From the NCBI RefSeq assembly GCF_900155885.1, contig NZ_FTMB01000009.1, forward strand, positions 62,001 to 126,000: DNA of 64,000 nucleotides, in the 5' to 3' direction. This document shows, one piece after another, positions 15,487-25,624 of this stretch. The notes under the pieces were generated by a model. That model was not told where the DNA came from. It ran no database searches and worked only from the letters and a program-made list of their open reading frames with translations. The first letter of the stretch is position 1; each line of letters opens with the position of its first letter. Both the position numbers and the translations under genes were made by a program. The DNA comes from Rhizobium sp. RU20A (lineage in GTDB: Bacteria > Pseudomonadota > Alphaproteobacteria > Rhizobiales > Rhizobiaceae).

Positions 15487-17019
15487 ATGCAATCGGTTCT
15501 GGCAGAACTGGAAGCCCGGCGCGCCGCGGCAAAGGCCGGCGGCGGCGAGCGGCGCGTTGCGGCCCAGCATGGCAAGGGCAAGCTGACGGCGCGCGAGCGC
15601 ATCGAGGTCCTGCTCGATCCCGGCTCCTTCGAAGAATACGACATGTATGTGACCCATCGCTGCGTCGATTTCGGCATGGCGGCCGACAAGACCGCCGGCG
15701 ATGGCGTCGTCACCGGCTGGGGCACGATCAACGGTCGGCAGGTCTATGTCTTCTCCCAGGATTTCACGGTGCTCGGCGGTTCGCTCTCCGAGACCCACGC
15801 GCAGAAGATCTGCAAGGTCATGGACATGGCGGTGCGCAATGGCGCGCCGATCATCGGCCTCAATGATTCGGGCGGCGCGCGCATTCAGGAGGGCGTCGCC
15901 TCGCTTGCCGGCTATGCCGAGGTCTTCCGCCGCAATGCCGAGGCCTCCGGCGTCATCCCGCAGATCTCCGTCATCATGGGCCCCTGCGCCGGCGGCGCGG
16001 TCTATTCGCCCGCCATGACCGATTTCATCTTCATGGTGCGCGACACCTCCTACATGTTCGTCACCGGGCCTGACGTGGTGAAGACGGTGACGAACGAGAT
16101 CGTCACGGCCGAAGAGCTCGGCGGCGCTTCCACCCATACGAAAAAATCCTCCGTCGCCGATGCCGCCTTCGAAAACGACATCGAGACGCTGGAGCAGGTG
16201 CGTCTCCTCTTCGATTTCCTGCCGCTCAACAACCGCGACAAGCCGCCGGTGCGCCCCTTCCACGACGATCCCGCCCGCCTCGAAGCCCGGCTCGACACGC
16301 TGATCCCCGACAGTTCCACCAAGCCCTACGACATGAAGGAACTGATCCATGCCGTCGCCGATGAGGGCGATTTCTTCGAGATCCAGCGCGACTACGCGAA
16401 AAACATCGTCACCGGCTTCATCCGTCTGGAAGGCGAGACGGTCGGCATCGTCGCCAACCAGCCCATGGTGCTGGCCGGCTGCCTCGATATCGACTCATCG
16501 CGCAAGGCGGCCCGCTTTGTGCGCTTCTGCGATGCCTTCTCGATCCCGATCCTGACGCTGGTGGACGTGCCCGGCTTCCTGCCCGGCGTCGCGCAGGAAT
16601 ATGGCGGCGTCATCAAGCACGGCGCCAAGCTGCTCTTTGCCTATTCCCAGGCGACGGTGCCGATGGTCACCCTCATCACCCGCAAGGCCTATGGCGGCGC
16701 CTATGACGTCATGGCCTCCAAGCACATCGGCGCCGACATCAACTATGCCTGGCCGACCGCCGAAATCGCCGTGATGGGCGCGAAAGGCGCCACCGAAATC
16801 CTCTACCGCTCGGAACTTGGCGACGCCGACAAGATCGCGGCGCGCACCAAGGAATACGAGGAACGCTTCGCCAACCCCTTCGTCGCCGCCGAACGCGGCT
16901 TCATCGACGAGGTCATCATGCCCCACTCCTCGCGCCGCCGCATCGCGCGCGCCTTCGCCAGCCTCAGGGGCAAGCGCAAGGAGCAGCTCTGGCGCAAGCA
17001 CGACACGATTCCCCTGTGA
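15487..17019 (+). CDS. pccB: Propionyl-CoA carboxylase beta subunit (carboxyltransferase)
   Basis: 510 residues, the standard length. It transfers the carboxyl group from biotin to propionyl-CoA, giving (S)-methylmalonyl-CoA, in the cytoplasm as part of the PccA6B6 complex. Family landmarks: [19 protein letters not shown], the [13 protein letters not shown] oxyanion loop of the N-domain, [25 protein letters not shown] in the C-domain, and [11 protein letters not shown]. An aspartate at the position specifying propionyl over acetyl preference could not be judged by eye. GGGAGGGC precedes the ATG. Its partner gene pccA is not adjacent but lies 1.9 kb downstream after three other genes on the same strand. 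Confidence 0.96.
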   Translation: MQSVLAELEARRAAAKAGGGERRVAAQHGKGKLTARERIEVLLDPGSFEEYDMYVTHRCVDFGMAADKTAGDGVVTGWGTINGRQVYVFSQDFTVLGGSLSETHAQKICKVMDMAVRNGAPIIGLNDSGGARIQEGVASLAGYAEVFRRNAEASGVIPQISVIMGPCAGGAVYSPAMTDFIFMVRDTSYMFVTGPDVVKTVTNEIVTAEELGGASTHTKKSSVADAAFENDIETLEQVRLLFDFLPLNNRDKPPVRPFHDDPARLEARLDTLIPDSSTKPYDMKELIHAVADEGDFFEIQRDYAKNIVTGFIRLEGETVGIVANQPMVLAGCLDIDSSRKAARFVRFCDAFSIPILTLVDVPGFLPGVAQEYGGVIKHGAKLLFAYSQATVPMVTLITRKAYGGAYDVMASKHIGADINYAWPTAEIAVMGAKGATEILYRSELGDADKIAARTKEYEERFANPFVAAERGFIDEVIMPHSSRRRIARAFASLRGKRKEQLWRKHDTIPL

Positions 17020-17132
17020 TCCCCCGTAAGCTTTTGGGGCGGAAAATCGCCCGCACCGGTCTATAATGACCGCAGCGCCCGATCCTCACCCAAGGAGGCG
17101 GGCAGGAGCCAACGAGATCGAGGACCAAAGCC

Positions 17133-18038
17133 ATGACCAGCAAACCGCCCGAAAACAATCTCCCCGCCGGCTATGTGGTGCCGGACGTCTGGACCTGGGA
17201 CAAGGGCAATGGCGGCCAGTTCGCCACTATCAATCGCCCCATATCAGGCCCGACCCATGAGAAGGAGCTGCCGGTCGGCAAGCATCCGCTACAGCTCTAT
17301 TCGCTCGGCACCCCGAACGGCGTGAAAGTGACGATCCTGCTGGAGGAAATGCTGGCGGCCGGGCACACGGGCGCCGAATACGATGCCTGGCTGATCAATA
17401 TCGGTGAGGGCGACCAGTTCGGTTCCGGCTTCGTCTCCGTCAATCCGAATTCGAAGATCCCGGCCCTGATGGACCATCAACCGAAGGATGGTGGCGCGCC
17501 CTTACGCGTCTTTGAATCCGCTTCGATCCTCGTCTATCTCGCGGAAAAATTCGGCGCCTTCCTGCCGACGGAGCTGCGCGCCCGCACCGAGACGATGAAC
17601 TGGCTGTTCTGGCAGATGGGCTCGGCGCCCTTCCTCGGCGGCGGCTTCGGCCATTTCTACGCCTATGCGCCGATCCACATCAAATACGCCATCGACCGCT
17701 ACGCCATGGAGGTGAAGCGCCAGCTCGACGTGCTCGACCGGCACCTGGCCGACAACCGCTATCTCGCCGGCGAAGCTTATACGATCGCCGACATGGCCGT
17801 CTGGCCGTGGTACGGCCTGCTCGCCATGGGCGAGGCCTATGGCGATGCCGGCCGCTTCCTGGAGGTGCAGTCCTACGCGAACGTGCAGCGCTGGACGGCC
17901 GAGATCGGCGCCCGCCCGGCGGTCAAGCGGGGCCGCATGGTCAACCGCACCTCCGGCACGCCGGAAAGCCAGCTGCGCGAACGCCACGATGCCGCCGACT
18001 TCGAGACGAAGACGGCCGACAAGCTGGCCAAGGGCTGA
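17133..18038 (+). CDS. yghU: Glutathione S-transferase family protein (YghU type)
   Basis: 301 residues with the YghU-specific N-terminal extension (residues 1-50) containing PDVWTWDKGNGG and NRPISGPTHEKELPVG, a thioredoxin-like domain (about 52-140; LYSLGTPNGVKV, NPNSKIPALMD, ESASILVYLAEKF) and an alpha-helical C-domain (YLAGEAYTIADMAVWPWYG). E. coli YghU is a glutathione-dependent disulfide-bond oxidoreductase that binds two GSH; same activity is expected. The gene sits between pccB and pccA on the same strand, about 110 bp after pccB, without an obvious metabolic link to propionate. Start is ATG 17133. Confidence 0.92.
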   Translation: MTSKPPENNLPAGYVVPDVWTWDKGNGGQFATINRPISGPTHEKELPVGKHPLQLYSLGTPNGVKVTILLEEMLAAGHTGAEYDAWLINIGEGDQFGSGFVSVNPNSKIPALMDHQPKDGGAPLRVFESASILVYLAEKFGAFLPTELRARTETMNWLFWQMGSAPFLGGGFGHFYAYAPIHIKYAIDRYAMEVKRQLDVLDRHLADNRYLAGEAYTIADMAVWPWYGLLAMGEAYGDAGRFLEVQSYANVQRWTAEIGARPAVKRGRMVNRTSGTPESQLRERHDAADFETKTADKLAKG

Positions 18039-18047
18039 GGGGACACC

Positions 18048-18425
18048 ATGGCCATCCTCCCCGACATGACCAAACATCGCGGTTTCCCAGGCGGCATGCC
18101 CGGCACCGGCATCCAGTTCACCATCCGCCGTGCCAATCCGAAGGGCGTGACGCCGCTGAAAGCCATTCCCCGCCGGGCCCGTCCCGGCACCAAGGAGCAT
18201 CTGGTGGACGCCGCCTTCCTCCACGCGCTCTGGCACCATTTCGGCACCGAGCCCTTCGAACGCGGCAACCTCGACGCCGCCCGCCTCAACCTCCTCTTCG
18301 GCCGCGAGGTGATCCCAGCCGACAAGGATTTCGACCCGCTCTCCTACGAGGCCATGCTCGTCATCAACGAACGCGTCGCCCGGCAGAATTTTCCCGAGAG
18401 CTTCGACGACGTATTCGAGGTGTGA
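18048..18425 (+). CDS. Conserved-looking hypothetical protein
   Basis: 125 residues, no recognised domain, no signal peptide or membrane segment. It begins 9 bp after the GST stop, so it is probably cotranscribed with it. Positively charged N-terminal half (RRANPKGVTPLKAIPRRARPGTK) and an alpha-helical, acidic second half ending SFDDVFEV. Coding-like third-position GC and tight spacing support a real gene; function unknown. Confidence 0.65.
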   Translation: MAILPDMTKHRGFPGGMPGTGIQFTIRRANPKGVTPLKAIPRRARPGTKEHLVDAAFLHALWHHFGTEPFERGNLDAARLNLLFGREVIPADKDFDPLSYEAMLVINERVARQNFPESFDDVFEV

Positions 18426-18463
18426 GGGCAGGGGGAGCTGACTGAGACACCGTGACCGCCCCT

Positions 18464-18597
18464 TCACCCTGCCCTCTCCCCGAGGGAAGAGGGGCCCGCC
18501 ACAAGCGGGCCGCCAGTGAGAGGGCGAGCGCCCGCCGCACCGTCTATTCTCCCCTCGGGGAGAAGATGCCGGCAGGCAGATGAGGGGAGCTGCCCGC
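18464..18597. repeat. RIME-like mosaic repeat block
   Basis: Fills most of the gap ahead of the small membrane protein gene. Contains CCCTCTCCCCGAGGG, GCCCGCCACAAGCGGGC and CCCCTCGGGGAGAAGATG hairpin-forming blocks resembling those at 5011 and 38046. Confidence 0.6.
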
Positions 18598-18643
18598 CGC
18601 GCGAGGCCGCGAAGGGCAGGGAGAACAACGGAGGAGGCCAGCC

Positions 18644-18963
18644 ATGCGGCTGCCGGAGAAGCCCGAGCTGACGCCGGAGGAGGCGCGGCGGGACCATGCC
18701 GAAATGCTGCGGTTCCTCGCGCTCAATGCGGCCGGCGGCGCGCTGATCGGGGTCGCGGTGGCGCTCGCCATCTACTGGTTCGATCTGGGCGGCTTTGGCA
18801 CGCGGGTGGCGCGGGCCGACAATCCCGTCCTGCCGATCCTGCTTCTCGTCGTGCCGCTTGCCAGCATCTTCGGCGGCGCGGCGGCGGCGACCAGCATTCT
18901 GACGCTGCCCTACGGCGCCAAATACAAAGACAAGACAGACACGAGACCCGGAAAGCCCGACTG

Positions 18964-18964
<1 letters not shown>
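18644..18964 (+). CDS. Small inner-membrane protein upstream of pccA
   Basis: 106 residues with two predicted transmembrane helices (about 25-46 and 59-84), a charged N-terminus rich in Glu/Pro (LPEKPELTPEEARRDHAEM) and a basic C-terminus. Its TGA overlaps the pccA ATG by one base (TGATG), so it is translationally coupled to pccA. The start has an upstream GGAGG within AACGGAGGAGGCC. Function unknown; similar two-helix proteins are often annotated as hypothetical in rhizobial pcc loci. Confidence 0.75.
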
Positions 18965-20970
<2,006 letters not shown>

Positions 20971-21207
20971 GGGGAGGCGGGATGGTCACGGTGCGGAGAT
21001 CGGGGAGCGAACGGACGCCCTCCCACCTCCCCCTTGAGGGGGGAGGTCGCCGCAAAGCGGCGGGTGGGGGTGACCTCGCCAAGACCGCTGCTCTCGCAGA
21101 TCCGAACATTACCGCCCGCCCCGCATCCGGGGCGGATCACCCCACCCCGTCCCTTCGGTCCGACCCTCCCCCTCAAGGGGGGGGTGGGTGCCAAGCGCCA
21201 TCCTGCA

Positions 21208-21262
21208 GTGCCCCAAAAACCGCCGCCGAATGGATGGTGCTCGCCGAGAGGCAAGGGGCGCG
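21208..21262 (+). pseudogene. Fragment resembling the mutase 5' end, copy 1
   Basis: Reads [15 protein letters not shown] in one frame, against [15 protein letters not shown] at the mutase N-terminus (8 of 15 identical). By hand alignment without gaps, 33 of 48 bases match the true mutase start. No start codon or ribosome site at the corresponding place, so this is a relic. Confidence 0.5.
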
Positions 21263-21477
21263 CTCAACGAACCTTATCCGATCCGCCCGCTCCCACCTCC
21301 CCCTTGAGGGGGGAGGTCGCCGCAAAGCGGCGGGTGGGGGTGACCTCGCCACAACCGCTGCCCTCGCAGATCCGAACACCACCGCCCGCCCTGCATCCGG
21401 GGCCGGTCACCCCACCCCGTCCCTTCGGTCCGACCCTCCCCCTCAAGGGGAGGGTGGGTGCCAAGCGCCATCCTGCA

Positions 21478-21532
21478 TTTCCCCAAAAACCTCCGCCGAA
21501 TGGATGGTGCTCGCCGAGAGGCAAGGGGCGCG
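21478..21532 (+). pseudogene. Fragment resembling the mutase 5' end, copy 2
   Basis: Near-identical to the fragment in copy 1, 270 bp downstream of it, reading [15 protein letters not shown]. Same interpretation: a duplicated, decayed piece of the mutase gene start carried in the tandem repeat. Confidence 0.5.
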
Positions 21533-21768
21533 CTCAAAGAGCCTTATCGGATCCGCCCGCTCCCACCTCCCCCTTGAGGGGGGAGGTCGCCGCAGAGCGG
21601 CGGGTGGGGGTGACCCCGCCACAACCGCTGCCCTCGCAGATCCGAACACCACCGCCCGCGCCGCATCCGCGGCCGGTCACCCCACCCCGTCCCTTCGGGC
21701 CGACCCTCCCCCTCAAGGGGAGGGTGGGTGCCCCATCCCATCCTCTCCCTCCACCCACAGGTGATCCC

Positions 21769-23907
21769 ATGACCCCGAAAACCTTTGCCGATTGGGCAGC
21801 GCTGGCCGAGAAGGAAGTCAAGGCGCCGGCCGAGAGCCTCGTGTGGCCGACGCCGGAAGGCATTGCGGTGAAGCCGCTCTATACCGCGCAGGATCTCGAA
21901 GGCGTCAACCACCTCGGCTCGCTGCCGGGCTTCTCCCCCTTCGTGCGGGGCCCGCGCGCCACCATGTATGCGGGGCGCCCCTGGACGATCCGGCAATATG
22001 CGGGCTTTTCCACCGCCGAAGCCTCGAACGCCTTCTATCGCAAGGCGCTCGCCGCCGGTCAGCAGGGCGTCTCCGTCGCCTTCGACCTTGCCACCCATCG
22101 CGGCTATGACAGCGATCATCCCCGCGTCGTCGGCGATGTCGGCAAGGCGGGCGTGGCGATCGACAGCGTCGAGGACATGAAGATCCTCTTCGACGGCATT
22201 CCGCTGGAGAAGGTGTCGGTCTCCATGACCATGAACGGCGCGGTCATTCCGGTGCTCGCCGCCTTCATCGTCGCGGGCGAGGAGCAGGGCGTGCCGCGCG
22301 CGGCGCTCTCGGGCACGATCCAGAACGACATTCTCAAGGAGTTCATGGTCCGCAACACCTATATCTACCCGCCCGAGCCCTCCATGCGCATCGTTGCCGA
22401 CATCATCGCCTATACGGCGAAGGAGATGCCGAAATTCAATTCGATCTCGATCTCCGGCTATCACATGCAGGAGGCGGGTGCGACGCTGGTGCAGGAACTG
22501 GCCTTCACGCTGGCCGACGGGCGCGAATATGTGCGCGCCGCCATCGCCAAGGGGCTCGACGTCGATGAGTTCGCCGGCCGGCTCTCCTTCTTCTTCGCCA
22601 TCGGCATGAACTTCTTCATGGAAGCCGCGAAGCTCCGTGCCGCGCGACTGCTCTGGACGCGCATCATGGAGGATTTCCGGCCGAAGAAGGCCTCGTCGCT
22701 GATGCTGCGCACCCACTGCCAGACGTCCGGCGTCTCGCTGCAGGAGCAGGACCCCTACAACAACATCGTGCGCACCGCCTTCGAGGCCATGTCGGCCGTG
22801 CTCGGGGGCACGCAGTCGCTGCACACCAATTCCTTCGACGAGGCCATTGCGCTGCCCACCGAGTTCTCGGCCCGCATCGCCCGCAACACGCAGCTCATTC
22901 TCCAGCACGAGACGGGCGTCACGAAGGTGGTCGATCCGCTCGCCGGCTCCTATTACGTCGAAAGCCTCACCAACGAGCTTGCCGAAAAGGCCTGGGCGCT
23001 GATGGAGGAGGTGGAGGCGCTCGGCGGCATGACGAAGGCCGTGCAGGAGGGACTGCCCAAGCGCCTGATCGAGGAAGCCGCCACCCGCCGGCAGGCCGCC
23101 GTCGACAAGGGCGAGGAGGTCATCGTCGGCGTCAACCGCTACCGGCTGGAAACGGAAGCCGAGATCGACATTCTCGAGATCGACAATTCCGCCGTGCGCA
23201 CCGCCCAGGTCCGCCGCATCGAGGAAACCCGCCGCCGCCGCGACACCGCCGCCGTCGAGGCCGCGCTCGCCCGGCTGACGGAGATCGCCCGCAGCGGCGC
23301 GGGCAATGTGCTGGAAGCCGCCGTTAACGCCGCCCGCGCCCGCGCCACGGTCGGCGAGATCTCGGATGCGATGCGCACCGTCTTCGGCGATCACGCCGCC
23401 GTGCCCGAGGTCGTGCACGACATCTATGGCGATGCCTATCGCGACGAGCCGGAGCTGAAGGTGCTTGCCGGTCGCATCGCCGCCTTTGCGGAAACCGCAG
23501 GCGCAAAGCCGCGCCTCATGGTCGCCAAGCTCGGCCAGGACGGCCATGACCGCGGCGCCAAGATCATCGCGTCTGCCTTTGGTGACATGGGCTTCGAGGT
23601 GCTGGCGGGTCCCCTCTTCCAGACGCCGGAGGAGGCGGCCGATCTTGCCGTCACCTCCAAGGTCCATGTCGTCGGCATGTCTTCCCTCGCCGCCGGCCAC
23701 AAGACGCTGGCGCCGCAGCTGGTGGAGGCCCTGAAGGCGAGGGGCGCGTCTGACGTCATCGTCATCGTCGGCGGCGTCGTGCCCCGGCAGGATTATCAGT
23801 ATCTGCTCGACCACGGCGTTTCCGCCGTCTTCGGGCCCGGCACCAATGTCATGGAAGCCGCCCGCGCGGTGCTCGACCTGATCGAGGGGCGGCGGCGCAA
23901 CGCTTGA
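21769..23907 (+). CDS. scpA: Methylmalonyl-CoA mutase
   Basis: 712 residues, the usual length of the single-chain catalytic mutase (ScpA/BhbA/MutB). The N-terminal TIM barrel binds the acyl-CoA ([31 protein letters not shown], and the LRTHCQTSG segment), and the C-terminal cobalamin domain carries D591-x-H593-x2-G596, where His593 is the cobalt ligand, followed by the expected S-x-L (MSSLAAGH) and GGVVPRQD motifs. It converts (R)-methylmalonyl-CoA to succinyl-CoA with adenosylcobalamin. The frame is open upstream through the repeats to 21034, but homology begins at MTPKTFADW, so ATG 21769 is the start; its ribosome site (ACAGGTGATCCC) is weak. Confidence 0.95.
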   Translation: MTPKTFADWAALAEKEVKAPAESLVWPTPEGIAVKPLYTAQDLEGVNHLGSLPGFSPFVRGPRATMYAGRPWTIRQYAGFSTAEASNAFYRKALAAGQQGVSVAFDLATHRGYDSDHPRVVGDVGKAGVAIDSVEDMKILFDGIPLEKVSVSMTMNGAVIPVLAAFIVAGEEQGVPRAALSGTIQNDILKEFMVRNTYIYPPEPSMRIVADIIAYTAKEMPKFNSISISGYHMQEAGATLVQELAFTLADGREYVRAAIAKGLDVDEFAGRLSFFFAIGMNFFMEAAKLRAARLLWTRIMEDFRPKKASSLMLRTHCQTSGVSLQEQDPYNNIVRTAFEAMSAVLGGTQSLHTNSFDEAIALPTEFSARIARNTQLILQHETGVTKVVDPLAGSYYVESLTNELAEKAWALMEEVEALGGMTKAVQEGLPKRLIEEAATRRQAAVDKGEEVIVGVNRYRLETEAEIDILEIDNSAVRTAQVRRIEETRRRRDTAAVEAALARLTEIARSGAGNVLEAAVNAARARATVGEISDAMRTVFGDHAAVPEVVHDIYGDAYRDEPELKVLAGRIAAFAETAGAKPRLMVAKLGQDGHDRGAKIIASAFGDMGFEVLAGPLFQTPEEAADLAVTSKVHVVGMSSLAAGHKTLAPQLVEALKARGASDVIVIVGGVVPRQDYQYLLDHGVSAVFGPGTNVMEAARAVLDLIEGRRRNA

Positions 23908-24594
23908 AATCCGAAAATTTTTCCCCGTCCGTCCTCGTGTTGCGGGGCCGTCCCATACTGGCCTTGTCTTCCCATCGGATACACCGGCAGGCGTGCCGGC
24001 GAGGGAAGGCCGGCGCGGAAGGGAACGGGGCAGACGCGGCCCCCTCCGGTCCGGGTCCGCAAAACGGCTGCAAGCCCGCGCGAAAGCCGGGTGGAAGCTG
24101 GGCTTCAGGGACGTGAATGGCGGCGGGTGAAACACCGCCGTCCCGTAAAACCCGGCTGTTGCGGCGTCAAAGCCGCGTCGCAGGAGCCGGACGAGGCACC
24201 GGGTCGAGCCGGGAGCATCACGCCCGAGCAGTCAGGCTTGCGGATAAAAACCGCCGAACGGGGCGCTGGAAGGCGTCATTTTTACCAATACTTTTCGCCA
24301 CCGGCGGCTTCGAGCGCCCCGTCCGAAAAGACCGACATCGACAAAACCCGGCGGCCAGCCGCGCGGGATGCGTCCGGCTATTTGAAAACAGAGATTCTCC
24401 AGCCGAAGGACCACCACCTCGGCGTTGCACAGGGCGGCAGGGCAGCCCTCGGGCTTGCTCTCTCCACCGTCACCCGCCCTCTGCGCCACCGTGCTCCCCT
24501 CTCTCCGCCGTCATTCTCCCCCTCCACCGTCATCCTCGGGCTTGACCCGAGGATCCAGTACCACCCGGCAATGCCTGAAAGATGGATCCTCGGG
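23908..24594. other. Long non-coding stretch after the mutase gene
   Basis: About 690 bp between the mutase stop and the convergent EamA gene. No ORF with convincing codon use or homology. From about 23930 to 24300 it is GC-rich and full of short inverted repeats (for example GGCGGCGGGTGAAACACCGCCG-like arms near 24120 and GCGGCGTCAAAGCCGC near 24165), which could be a structured RNA or old mosaic elements. I looked for a cobalamin riboswitch, RNase P, SRP and tmRNA signatures and saw none. The last part holds a palindrome pair. Confidence 0.5.
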
Positions 24595-24612
24595 TCAAGC
24601 CCGAGGATGACC
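24528..24612. repeat. Pair of palindromic repeats overlapping the EamA 3' end
   Basis: Units 24528-24557 and 24583-24612, each CATCCTCGGG...CCCGAGGATG type, in mirror orientation. The second unit supplies the last few codons and the stop codon of the EamA transporter gene. Confidence 0.8.
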
Positions 24613-25506
24613 GGAAGGATGGGCCCGCGCCGCCCGGCGCTTCAGTTTCTGTTCGCGCAGCACGATGTAGGTCCCCGATCCCATGATGAGGACCGCGCCG
24701 ATGACGATCGAGGTGCGCGGCACGTCGCCGAAGAAAAGATAGCCGAAGAGCACGGCCCAGAAGAGCAGCGCATATTGCAGCGGCGCCACCGTCGCGGCAT
24801 CGGCCAGCTTCATGGCGCGGTTGACGAGCACATGGGCGAGCATGGCGACGATGCCGAGCAGGCCGAGCAGGACGAGATCGCCCGCGCTTTGCACCGGCGC
24901 CCAGTCGAAGGGCGCCCAGACGATGCCGACGAGCGCCGCCCCCACGATCTGCCAGAACACCAGCACCGTATCGGGCGTGCCGCGCAGCGAGCGGGCCGTC
25001 ACCATCATGAAGGCAAAGCACATGGAGCCGATGAGGCAGATCAGCGCCGGCAGGCCGAGCGCCTGGCCCGACGGGTCGAGCGCGATCACGACGCCGATGA
25101 AGCCGACGACGATCGCGCTCCAGCGCCGCCAGCCGACCGTCTCCCCCAGCACCAGCGGCGAGACGGCGGCGACATAGATCGGCGCGGCCAGGAGATAGGT
25201 CATGACATCGGCGAGCGGCAGGAATTGCAGCGCCGCGTAAAACAGAAAGATCTCCGCCGTCGAGGCGGCGACGCGCGCCACCTGCAGACCCGGCCGCTCC
25301 AGCGCAAACAGCGGCCGCCAGCCGGTTTTCATCAGGAACGGCGCAAGAAGGATCAGTGCCGCCGCGCTGCGGATCAGCACGACCTGCCCGACCGAATAGC
25401 TCGCCACCAGCCACTTGCCCATCGTGTCGTTCAGCGAGAACATCAGCGTGGCAAGCAGCATCACGAAGGCGCCGCTGCGGGCGGCCGAGAAGATCAAGGC
25501 GGGCAT
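24595..25506 (-). CDS. EamA/DMT family transporter
   Basis: 303 residues with about ten hydrophobic segments arranged as two EamA (DUF6) repeats, the drug/metabolite transporter superfamily that includes RhaT, YdcZ and many exporters. Both repeats start with the family's short N-terminal helix (MLLATLMFSLNDTMGKWLV; IGSMCFAFMMVTARSL). Inner-membrane permease, substrate unknown. The last codons (SGHPRA and the stop) are read from a palindromic repeat unit, so the natural C-terminus was probably replaced or extended when the repeat inserted. Start chosen at ATG 25506 (MPALIFSAARSG); ORF extends to 25545. Confidence 0.88.
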   Translation of the reverse strand: MPALIFSAARSGAFVMLLATLMFSLNDTMGKWLVASYSVGQVVLIRSAAALILLAPFLMKTGWRPLFALERPGLQVARVAASTAEIFLFYAALQFLPLADVMTYLLAAPIYVAAVSPLVLGETVGWRRWSAIVVGFIGVVIALDPSGQALGLPALICLIGSMCFAFMMVTARSLRGTPDTVLVFWQIVGAALVGIVWAPFDWAPVQSAGDLVLLGLLGIVAMLAHVLVNRAMKLADAATVAPLQYALLFWAVLFGYLFFGDVPRTSIVIGAVLIMGSGTYIVLREQKLKRRAARAHPSGHPRA

Positions 25507-25624
25507 TGAGGGGATCCTGACGCAAGAGCCCCGCATGTGCCACAAAGCGCTGACGGCGACCAGCCACCAATGCTGATGGATCGATCAGCGCGGGTGAGGG
25601 GCCAAGTGGCCGACCTTCCTTTTC

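Larger units (their letters stand above)
21021..21738. repeat. Three tandem copies of a 270-bp composite repeat
   Basis: Copies begin at 21021, 21291 and 21561 (identical TCCCACCTCC starts), period exactly 270 bp, the third ending after about 177 bp. Each copy has a block A (about 177 bp) made of two inverted RIME-like elements (CCCCCTTGAGGGGGGAGG ... CCCTCCCCCTCAAGGGGAGGG) and, in copies 1 and 2, a block M (about 93 bp) resembling the first codons of the mutase gene that follows at 21769. The array therefore reads A-M-A-M-A-mutase. Copies are nearly identical, with a few substitutions. It lies between pccA and the mutase and may weaken their cotranscription. Confidence 0.9.

Noticed and set aside
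21021-21738. CRISPR array or other spacer-repeat system.
   Set aside because: The 270-bp units are tandem and near-identical throughout, with no variable spacers and no cas genes.
21034-21768. Open frame running through the tandem repeats into the mutase, suggesting a 957-residue mutase with a Pro/Arg-rich repeat N-terminus.
   Set aside because: The frame stays open only because the repeat period (270) is a multiple of three. Mutase similarity and normal length begin at ATG 21769, and the upstream part is mosaic repeat DNA.
23908-24320. Cobalamin riboswitch or a housekeeping RNA (RNase P, SRP, tmRNA) after the B12-dependent mutase.
   Set aside because: None of the conserved boxes of these RNAs was found on either strand, and no B12-related gene lies directly downstream.
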